A stretch of 7,828 nt of DNA from Planctomycetota bacterium (GTDB taxonomy: Bacteria; Planctomycetota; UBA1135; GCA-002686595): the NCBI GenBank assembly GCA_029259675.1, contig JAJDES010000147.1, positions 1 to 7,828 of the forward strand. The letters run 5' to 3'. How positions within the stretch are numbered: position 1 is the stretch's first letter; every line of letters begins with the position of its first letter. Shown here piece after piece: positions 1 through 5,229 of the stretch. The translations under genes were made by a program, and so were the position numbers. The notes under the pieces are model-generated. The model did not search any database, was not told where the DNA came from, and saw only the letters and a program-made list of their open reading frames with translations.

Positions 1-175
1 CTTCGTAAGCGTTCCCTACGGCGACTTCAGCCAATGCCTCCAAACCGAAGATTACACGCCGCTCGAGCCCGGTCATCTGGAGCACAAGTTCTATGCACCG
101 GGCATCGGGTTGGTGCTTGAAGTCGATACCGAAACGGGCGATCGCCTGGAGCTGATCGACATCGTTTTTCCCTGA
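1..175 (+). CDS. Conserved hypothetical protein, C-terminal end only
   Basis: Only the last 57 residues are present; the reading frame is open to the left edge (first full codon at position 2) and ends at TGA 173-175. The peptide contains the run TPLEPGHLEHKFYAPGIGLV followed by an acidic stretch and LELIDIVFP. From memory, the pattern 'TPLEPG..E.K.YAPGIGLV.E' is typical of the C-terminus of widespread uncharacterised secreted or lipoprotein-like bacterial proteins, where a beta-rich tail ends in a 'LELV.I' strand. I cannot name a function, and the N-terminus that would show a signal peptide lies outside the window. The gene is followed by a chain of hairpins and a strong terminator on the same strand, so it is the last gene of its transcript. 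Confidence 0.72.
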   Translation, partial: FVSVPYGDFSQCLQTEDYTPLEPGHLEHKFYAPGIGLVLEVDTETGDRLELIDIVFP

Positions 176-177
176 AT

Positions 178-278
178 CGCGCTTGGCGCGTCCTTAGCCG
201 AAATCGGGCTCTCTGTCGTGCGCTCTAGCGAAAGCGCATCCAAGTTCAGCCTTCAACTCTCGATCCACGCGGGAGTTG
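178..278 (+). other. Chain of hairpins after the stop codon (3' UTR or small RNA candidate)
   Basis: Four small inverted repeats follow one another directly after the stop codon. They are 178-182 with 186-190 (5 bp, 3-nt loop), 196-199 with 207-210 (4 bp), 219-224 with 233-238 (6 bp, 8-nt loop), and 254-262 with 270-278 (9 bp including one G-U, 7-nt loop). A terminator hairpin comes next. The last two stems are good and the first two are short enough to occur by chance. The stretch has no credible gene on either strand. It could be a structured 3' UTR that protects the upstream mRNA, or the body of a small RNA ending at the terminator. Confidence 0.4.
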
Positions 279-306
279 GGTGTGCTCAGCTTGACTATCG
301 AGGGCC

Positions 307-353
307 GTCCCCGCTGCGCATGATGGATTGCGGAGTGGGGACTCTTTTTTTTT
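307..353 (+). terminator. Rho-independent terminator, plus strand
   Basis: Arms at 307-319 (GTCCCCGCTGCGC) and 330-342 (GCGGAGTGGGGAC) pair over 13 positions with one G-U and one G-G mismatch, around a 10-nt loop. TC and then nine consecutive T (345-353) follow at once. The T-tract lies only on the plus-strand 3' side, so it ends transcription coming from the gene at the left edge. Read on the minus strand, the hairpin is preceded by A and has no U-tract after it, so it is not a classical terminator for the converging Nudix transcript. Confidence 0.9.
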
Positions 354-383
354 GCCGGAGCTTTCCGGGCCGAACCCACGGGC

Positions 384-971
384 CTAGGCCGGTGCGATCA
401 AGCGCGCCAGGCGCCGCACGGAGTCATCGGTGTCGAGAGCTTCGATGGCTTTGAGTTCAAACCAGGCCAGGGCACTGGATTCTGCTGAGATGACTTCCTT
501 GGCGCCGTTTGGAGCCCACACAACAAAGCGGGTATCCAGGTGCAAGTGTTCGGGCTCCTTGGGCCGGGCGGGAATCGTGTGAATGTCCACATCGATCGGA
601 GCGGGATCGATGCGCAGATCTTCGATGCCGCTTTCTTCAAGTGCTTCGCACAGTGCCGCACGCACGAGATTCGTGTCGCCGTCGCAGTGTCCACCCAATT
701 GCAACCAACGCTGCAGTTTGCGGTGCAGCGTCAAGAGGCAACGACCTGTGCCCTCTTCGAGCACCAGGGCCGAAGCCGTTAAGTGCCCGGGCGCGCAGGT
801 GCGCAGGGCGGCGTCCGAATGCTCAGCCATGAACGACAAGATGCGATCGCGAATGCGAGCTTGTTCCTCACACCACGGGTCGTAGTCGTTCAAGATGTCG
901 CGCGCGTAGCCGAGCTCCCCATGCTGGGGGAGTTGTTCCAATCCCAAGAGCCTTTTGGATTCGGGTTGCAC
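384..971 (-). CDS. Nudix hydrolase
   Basis: A 195-residue protein with a single Nudix domain. Members hydrolyse nucleoside diphosphates linked to another group, in the cytosol, with a divalent metal. The Nudix box spans residues 94-116 (G94 to I116, nt 624-692). The metal-binding glutamates E109, E112 and E113 are kept, as is G115. Two box positions differ from the consensus GX5EX7REUXEEXGU: the first Glu is T100 and the Arg before E109 is C108. The lead-in WLQLGGHCDGD resembles the subfamily with WLQPGGH.DGD, and GHLTASA (62-68) fits its first strand. The N-terminal 50 residues are helical, as in that subfamily. The start is GTG at 969-971 with no Shine-Dalgarno; no better upstream start is visible, and TTG codons just downstream are alternatives. 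The stop is TAG. It lies 22 nt after ettA on the same strand, so co-transcription is likely. The substrate cannot be inferred. Confidence 0.9.
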   Translation of the reverse strand: MQPESKRLLGLEQLPQHGELGYARDILNDYDPWCEEQARIRDRILSFMAEHSDAALRTCAPGHLTASALVLEEGTGRCLLTLHRKLQRWLQLGGHCDGDTNLVRAALCEALEESGIEDLRIDPAPIDVDIHTIPARPKEPEHLHLDTRFVVWAPNGAKEVISAESSALAWFELKAIEALDTDDSVRRLARLIAPA

Positions 972-993
972 GTGGGGGGCGCGGAATTGGAGA

Positions 994-2673
994 CTAGCTG
1001 CGGAGCAACTTGCGGTAGCGTCCCGCGCGCGATTCCGGTCCGAAGCCCATGCGCTCGCGCCAACCCTTGCGCCACTCGGCGTAATCCTCGTAGGTGCCGT
1101 GGTGGAAGTTGACGTAGCCGTCGCCTTCGAAGGCCAGGATGTGACTGACTACGCGGTTGAGGAAGAAGCGATCGTGGGAAACGACGATGGCGGATCCGGG
1201 GTACTCCTGCAGCGCATTTTCGAGCACGCGCAGGGTGTCCAGGTCCAAGTCATTGGTCGGCTCGTCCAAAAGGATCACGTTGGCCGAGTTCTTGAGCATG
1301 CGCGCCAGCAGCACGCGGTTGCGCATACCACCGGAGCATTCGCCCAATCGCTTCTGCTGATCTTCACCCTTGAAATTGAAGCGCGCCACATAGGCGCGAC
1401 CTTCAATTGTTCTGTTGCCGAAGGGAATCAAATCATTGCCTTCGGTGATGTTGTCGTAGACCGACTTGCTGTCATCGAGAATCATCCGCGATTGATCGAG
1501 GTACGTCAGAACGACCGTTGACCCAAGATCAATAGTGCCAGCATCCGGCTCTTCTTTACCGAGCATCATGCGCAAGAGGGTTGTCTTGCCCATTCCGTTG
1601 GCACCGACTACGCCCAGGATGGCTCCGGCGGGCATGGTAAATGTCAAATCCTTGATAAGGGTGCGCTCGCCAAAGCCCTTGGTCAGGTCGCGACACTCAA
1701 TCACCTTATCCCCAAGGCGCGGTCCAGGAGGGATGCGCAACTCGACTGATTCGAGCTGATCTTCCGCCTTTTGCTCAAGCAAGGCTTTGTAATCGCTAAT
1801 GCGTGCCTTGCTCTTGGTTGTGCGCGCTTTCGCCGAACGCCCCATCCATTCAGCTTCTTTCTTGAGATGCTTAGCGAGCTTGGAATCTGCTTGGCGCTTT
1901 TGATTCAGGTTTTTGACCTTGGATTCAAGGTACATGCTGTAGTTGCCCTCGTAGGGCGTGCCCTTGCCGCGCTCGACCTCAAGCATCCAACCGACGACGT
2001 TGTCGAGGAAGTAGCGGTCGTGGGTGATCAGCATGACCATCCCCGAGTACTCCTTGAGATGTTGCTCCAGCCACTCGATCGTTTCCGCATCGAGGTGGTT
2101 AGTGGGCTCGTCGAGCAGCAGGATGTCGGGGTGCGACAAGAGCAACTGGCACAGGGCCACGCGGCGCCGCTCGCCACCGGAGAGGACCTTCACGTCCGCA
2201 TCCATGGGCGGCAGGCATAGGGCGGTGGCAGCCTGCTCCAGACGGCTGTCCAAATCCCAGATGTCCATGTGATTCATGGCCTCATCCAGCTTCTCATACT
2301 CATCGTTGAGCTTGTCCGCTTCTGCACCCTCGGCTTCACCCATGAGGACTAGAACCTCGTTGTAGCGGGATTCGATCTTGCGCAGGTGAGCCACGGCCTG
2401 GTCCAGGTTGCCACCGACATCCAAGCTGTCGTCCAGGGGCGGTTCCTGGGACAGGTAGCCGATGGTGGCTCCGGCAGCGGGCTTGGCGACGCCTTCAAAA
2501 TCCTTGTCGACGCCGGCAATGACCTTCATCAGGGTCGATTTACCGGCTCCGTTGGCGCCGATAACGCCGATTTTGGCGTCGTGGTAGAAGGACAGGGTGA
2601 TGCCCTTGAGCACCTCAACCTGGCCATAGAACTTGTGCAGGTCTTGGACCTGGAAAATGATCTTTTCGGACAT
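994..2673 (-). CDS. ettA: Energy-dependent translational throttle protein EttA (ABC-F ATPase)
   Basis: A 559-residue soluble twin-ATPase of the ABC-F class. EttA (about 555 aa in E. coli) binds the ribosomal E site and gates entry into elongation according to ATP/ADP. The first ABC domain has Walker A GANGAGKST (39-47), signature LSGGE (164-168), Walker B ILLLDEP with E189, and switch H218. An arm-like helical insertion lies near 98-140. The inter-domain linker is near 240-325 and is Lys/Arg-rich at 268-292, then reaches IPPGPRLGDKV (314-324), which matches E. coli EttA as I remember it. The second domain has Walker A GANGMGKT (357-364), signature CSGGM (446-450), LLDEPTNDLD (468-477) with E471, and H500. 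The EttA-type C-terminus is complete. The second signature is unusual (LSGGE/Q expected). The ATG start at 2671-2673 has no Shine-Dalgarno; the stop is TAG. The Nudix gene follows after 22 nt, and the dehydrogenase gene is divergent upstream. Confidence 0.96.
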   Translation of the reverse strand: MSEKIIFQVQDLHKFYGQVEVLKGITLSFYHDAKIGVIGANGAGKSTLMKVIAGVDKDFEGVAKPAAGATIGYLSQEPPLDDSLDVGGNLDQAVAHLRKIESRYNEVLVLMGEAEGAEADKLNDEYEKLDEAMNHMDIWDLDSRLEQAATALCLPPMDADVKVLSGGERRRVALCQLLLSHPDILLLDEPTNHLDAETIEWLEQHLKEYSGMVMLITHDRYFLDNVVGWMLEVERGKGTPYEGNYSMYLESKVKNLNQKRQADSKLAKHLKKEAEWMGRSAKARTTKSKARISDYKALLEQKAEDQLESVELRIPPGPRLGDKVIECRDLTKGFGERTLIKDLTFTMPAGAILGVVGANGMGKTTLLRMMLGKEEPDAGTIDLGSTVVLTYLDQSRMILDDSKSVYDNITEGNDLIPFGNRTIEGRAYVARFNFKGEDQQKRLGECSGGMRNRVLLARMLKNSANVILLDEPTNDLDLDTLRVLENALQEYPGSAIVVSHDRFFLNRVVSHILAFEGDGYVNFHHGTYEDYAEWRKGWRERMGFGPESRAGRYRKLLRS

Positions 2674-2682
2674 GGGGCGAAG

Positions 2683-2688
2683 AGGATA
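2683..2688 (-). promoter_or_regulatory. Possible -10 element for ettA
   Basis: On the minus strand TATCCT lies 9 nt before the ettA ATG and fits the extended bacterial -10 pattern TANNNT. Transcription from it would begin at or within a few bases of the ATG, giving a leaderless or nearly leaderless mRNA. This would explain the lack of a Shine-Dalgarno. No TTGACA-like -35 is seen at 16-18 bp, and the pattern is short enough to occur by chance. Confidence 0.25.
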
Positions 2689-2706
2689 GGGGTGATGGGG
2701 GCATCA

Positions 2707-2744
2707 GGGGATAGCCAAGCCCCGAATTCCTGAGCTATTCCCCC
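2707..2744. repeat. Inverted repeat upstream of ettA
   Basis: GGGGATAGC (2707-2715) is complemented by GCTATTCCCC (2734-2743) with one extra base in the right arm and an 18-nt spacer. It sits 34 to 70 bp upstream of the ettA ATG. It may be an operator for a dimeric regulator or, if transcription starts further upstream, a leader hairpin. An alternative pairing of TCAGG with CCTGA overlaps it. Confidence 0.4.
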
Positions 2745-2855
2745 AATCGAGCTCTGCAGGGGGAACTCGTGAATCTGCGCAGGGCCGGTGTGTTCGCCAA
2801 ATCCCGGCGGGCAAAACGAGTGCCTGCGGGGCTGAGTTGCAGCGGGGGAGACGAG

Positions 2856-2884
2856 TCGGCCGGTCTGCGAAAGCTGCCGGCCGA
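2856..2884. repeat. Perfect 8-bp inverted repeat, operator-like
   Basis: TCGGCCGG (2856-2863) and CCGGCCGA (2877-2884) are exact reverse complements separated by 13 nt, so the arm centres are 21 bp apart, two helical turns. That spacing suits a dimeric DNA-binding regulator; the same sequence could form a GC-rich hairpin in RNA. No U-tract follows, so it is not a classical terminator. It lies about 250 bp before the favoured dehydrogenase start and about 185 bp from the ettA start, so it could act on either gene. Confidence 0.4.
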
Positions 2885-3134
2885 ACACGCTTGGCGGGCT
2901 TGGGGTCGGGGTGGGTCCCACTCGGCGAGCTAGATCGCTATCCTATTCGCCCGCTTTGAAGATTGGGCCGCGTCCCGCCCGCAGATTTCGGATTCAAAGC
3001 GCGATTCCAGTCTTCCCGGAGCATACACCGTGCAACAGCCGGCCAAGCGCAGCGCAGCCGATCCTTCGGCTTGCTCCGCGCCCCGTACCCGACCCGCATT
3101 CACATCCCCGGCCGCCAGCGCGCGGCAATTCGCC

Positions 3135-4679
3135 ATGACGACCACCAAGAGTCCCCACGCCGATCTTCTCGCCAGCTTTGGAATCGGCGAAAGCCATTCG
3201 GGTGCCTACGCAGGTGAGTGGCTTACCTGCACGGGCGAGAGCCTCGCCGTTTATTCGCCGGCCACGGGCGAACTGTTGGGCCACGTCCAGCAGGCCTCCC
3301 GCGCCGATTACGAAATCGTCGTCAAGCGCGCCCAGGAAGCCTTTGAGAAATGGCGCGCGTGGCCCGCTCCCAAGCGCGGCGAGCTGGTGCGCCAAATGGG
3401 CAACGCCCTGCGCGAGAATAAAGAAGGGCTCGGTCGAATCCTGAGCCTGGAAATGGGCAAGATCCTCCAGGAGGGTCTGGGTGAGGTGCAGGAGTCGATC
3501 GACATCGCCGATTTCGCCGTGGGGCAGAGTCGCATGCTCTACGGCCTTTCGCTGCACTCCGAACGCCCCGGTCACGCCATGCGCGAGCAATGGCACCCCC
3601 TGGGTCCGGTGGGCATCATCAGCGCTTTCAATTTCCCCAACGCCGTTTGGGCCTGGAACGCGATGTTGGCCCTGGTCTGCGGCGACTCCACCATTTGGAA
3701 GCCGAGCCCCAAGACGCCCCTGATGGCCATTGCGACCATCAATGCCATTCGTCCGGTACTCGAGGCTGAGGGCTTGGGCGCGTTGATCTCCGTCGTCGTC
3801 GGCGGTAATGAGGAAATCGGCCAAAGCATGGTGGCCGACAAGCGCCTGCCCTTGATCTCGTTCACAGGTTCCTGCCAGGTGGGTGCGGAAGTCGCCGGCG
3901 TGGTGGCCAAGCGCTACGGCAAGAGCATCCTCGAACTGGGCGGCAACAACGCCGTGCTCCTGATGGAGGACGCGCCCATGGATTTGGCCATTCCGGCCAT
4001 CGTGTTCGGCGCGGTTGGTACCTGCGGCCAGCGCTGCACGAGCACGCGCCGTGTTCTGGTGCACGAATCCATCGCGGCCGATGTAGAGGCGAGACTGCTC
4101 AAGGCCTACGACCAAGTGGCGATCGGCAATCCCCTCGACGACGGCACCCTGTGCGGTCCTTTGATCGACGATGTTGCCGTGGCCAACATGCAGGCCACCC
4201 TGGATGCCGCGCGCAAGGGCGGCGGCGAAGTCATCTACGGCGGTGAGGTGCTCAAACTCGAAGGCGCGGAAGCGGGCGGACATTACGTTCGACCGGCCAT
4301 TGTGCGCGCGAGCAACGACGCGCAATTCGTTCAAAACGAAACCTTCGCTCCGATTTTGTACCTGATCCCCGTACGCGATCTCGATGACGCGATCGAGAAG
4401 CACAATGCGGTCCCGCAGGGATTGTCCTCCGCCATCTTCACGATGAACATGCGCTATGCGGAGCGCTTCCTCTCGGCCACCGGTTCGGACTGCGGCATCG
4501 CCAACGTCAACATCGGCACTTCGGGTGCGGAGATCGGCGGTGCCTTCGGCGGAGAGAAGGAAACCGGCGGCGGGCGCGAATCGGGTTCGGACGCTTGGCG
4601 TGCGTACATGCGCCGGCAGACCAACACGGTCAATTGGTCAACCGAATTGCCCCTGGCCCAGGGCATCAAATTCGGTTGA
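3135..4679 (+). CDS. amaB: ALDH7-family aldehyde dehydrogenase (alpha-aminoadipate semialdehyde / piperidine-6-carboxylate dehydrogenase)
   Basis: A 514-residue NAD(P)+-dependent dehydrogenase, cytosolic and normally tetrameric. In the antiquitin/AmaB clade it oxidises alpha-aminoadipate semialdehyde to aminoadipate in lysine and pipecolate catabolism. Numbered from the ATG, the cofactor-site segment is near 163-172 (SAFNFPNAVW), with K189 in WKPS and FTGS at 243-246. The general-base E267 is in ELGGNN, the catalytic C301 in GQRCTSTRR, and E402 in ETFAP. The clade marks are R300 just before the Cys, the substrate loop GTSGAEIGGAFGGEK (461-475), GGGRESGSDAW after it, and the tail LPLAQGIKFG. 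Substrate assignment rests on these motifs; no other lysine-pathway gene is in view. An in-frame GTG at 3030 would add 35 Ala/Ser/Pro/Arg-rich residues and has GGAG 8 nt upstream, whereas the ATG has no Shine-Dalgarno. I favour the ATG because the family N-terminus begins there. The stop is TGA. Confidence 0.93.
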   Translation: MTTTKSPHADLLASFGIGESHSGAYAGEWLTCTGESLAVYSPATGELLGHVQQASRADYEIVVKRAQEAFEKWRAWPAPKRGELVRQMGNALRENKEGLGRILSLEMGKILQEGLGEVQESIDIADFAVGQSRMLYGLSLHSERPGHAMREQWHPLGPVGIISAFNFPNAVWAWNAMLALVCGDSTIWKPSPKTPLMAIATINAIRPVLEAEGLGALISVVVGGNEEIGQSMVADKRLPLISFTGSCQVGAEVAGVVAKRYGKSILELGGNNAVLLMEDAPMDLAIPAIVFGAVGTCGQRCTSTRRVLVHESIAADVEARLLKAYDQVAIGNPLDDGTLCGPLIDDVAVANMQATLDAARKGGGEVIYGGEVLKLEGAEAGGHYVRPAIVRASNDAQFVQNETFAPILYLIPVRDLDDAIEKHNAVPQGLSSAIFTMNMRYAERFLSATGSDCGIANVNIGTSGAEIGGAFGGEKETGGGRESGSDAWRAYMRRQTNTVNWSTELPLAQGIKFG

Positions 4680-4697
4680 TCCCAACTTTCTGGATTC

Positions 4698-4720
4698 GCT
4701 GGGGCCGAATGGGCTCCAGC
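4698..4720 (+). other. Hairpin between dehydrogenase and membrane-protein genes
   Basis: GCTGGGGCC (4698-4706) pairs with GGGCTCCAGC at 4711-4720 over 9 bp including one G-U, with a loop of about five bases. The stem starts 19 nt after the dehydrogenase stop and ends 21 nt before the next Shine-Dalgarno. No T-run follows, so it is not a complete terminator. It could protect the upstream mRNA end or cause partial read-through. Confidence 0.45.
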
Positions 4721-4741
4721 ACCAAATTCAAGCCCCGCTCC

Positions 4742-4747
4742 AAAGGA
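4742..4747 (+). promoter_or_regulatory. Ribosome binding site fixing the GTG start at 4756
   Basis: AAAGGA lies 8 nt before GTG 4756-4758. The frame is open far to the left inside the dehydrogenase gene, so this site is what decides the true start. It is the strongest Shine-Dalgarno-like sequence seen before a favoured start in the window. Confidence 0.6.
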
Positions 4748-4755
4748 AACGAATC

Positions 4756-5229
4756 GTGGACCGATACGAAATTTTCAAGATCTTGCATGTGATGGTGATG
4801 GCCATCTGGTTCGGCGCTCGCTTGGGCACGACCCGCGATTTGAAGAACAGCTTGAGCTTGGGCGGTGAGCACTTGGAACCGCTCGCCGGTCGAATGGCTC
4901 GCGCCAACAAGATCGACATGGTTGCGGGCGTTGCCACGCTGCTCACGGGCCATCAGTTGATCATGGCCCTGGGCGGCATGGGGGACGTGAAAGTCGGCGT
5001 GCACATCGGCATGACGCTCGGCATTGTGATGCTCTTGCTGTCGGGGCTGGGTCTGCGCGGCAAGGTCAACGGGATCCTGTCGCTCGCCAGCGAAGATGGT
5101 GAGCCCGAAGCTGCGCGAGCCAAGGTCGGCGGCTACGCCGCTTTGCTCGGCATTTGGCACTTATTGTGGCTGGCGGGCCTGGTGGTGATGGTTCTACCGG
5201 AAGAAACCCTAGGTATCGGTCTCGACTGA
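4756..5229 (+). CDS. Small four-helix membrane protein, function unknown
   Basis: A 157-residue predicted inner-membrane protein. Hydrophobic segments lie at about 5-23, 53-72, 80-100 and 124-146; the loops between them are short, and the most charged one (111-123) joins helices 3 and 4. There is one His in or at the edge of each segment: H11, H66, H83 and H135. The beginning, KILHVMVMAIWFGARLG, resembles the 'LHV...A.WFG' opening of DUF2269-, CopD- and HemJ-like membrane proteins, several of which bind or are thought to bind haem. That comparison is from memory and I do not assign a family. The start is GTG with AAAGGA 8 nt upstream; the stop is TGA. It follows the dehydrogenase gene by 76 nt on the same strand and is probably co-transcribed, with a hairpin between. 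Its last 21 bp overlap the end of the convergent malQ gene. Confidence 0.82.
   Translation: MDRYEIFKILHVMVMAIWFGARLGTTRDLKNSLSLGGEHLEPLAGRMARANKIDMVAGVATLLTGHQLIMALGGMGDVKVGVHIGMTLGIVMLLLSGLGLRGKVNGILSLASEDGEPEAARAKVGGYAALLGIWHLLWLAGLVVMVLPEETLGIGLD

Larger units (their letters stand above)
2674..3134. other. Divergent intergenic control region
   Basis: About 460 bp lie between the ettA ATG and the favoured dehydrogenase ATG. I find no believable gene in it; open frames here are antisense or overlapping by-products of high GC. It holds two inverted repeats (2707-2744 and 2856-2884, listed separately). It also holds a -10-like TATCCT next to ettA on the minus strand, and a second TATCCT on the plus strand at 2939-2944 that could serve the dehydrogenase, though neither has a good -35 partner. 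If the dehydrogenase starts at the alternative GTG (3030), the region shortens to 356 bp. Confidence 0.6.

Noticed and set aside
194..379. Minus-strand 61-codon frame with a Lys-rich start
   Set aside because: The lysines come from reading the A-side of the terminator T-tract, and the frame runs through the hairpins. No ribosome binding site or conservation signal is visible.
381..390. Perfect palindrome GGCCTAGGCC containing the Nudix stop codon
   Set aside because: A 10-bp palindrome without loop space or T-run is not a terminator. It may be a chance restriction-like site in GC-rich DNA.
955..2220. Two plus-strand open frames (188 and 149 codons) inside ettA
   Set aside because: Antisense to conserved ABC-F motifs, no recognisable domain and no ribosome binding site.
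2994..4403. Open frame of 469 codons on the minus strand, antisense to the dehydrogenase gene
   Set aside because: It is the reverse-strand shadow of a GC-rich gene. Its composition (many His, Gly, Ala, Arg, no motif) is typical of such shadows, and the plus strand is a clear ALDH7 gene with all catalytic motifs.
4456..4755. Upstream extension of the membrane-protein frame into the dehydrogenase gene
   Set aside because: That part reads an alternative frame of the conserved ALDH7 C-terminus. The AAAGGA site at 4742-4747 and the hydrophobic start after GTG 4756 mark the real beginning.
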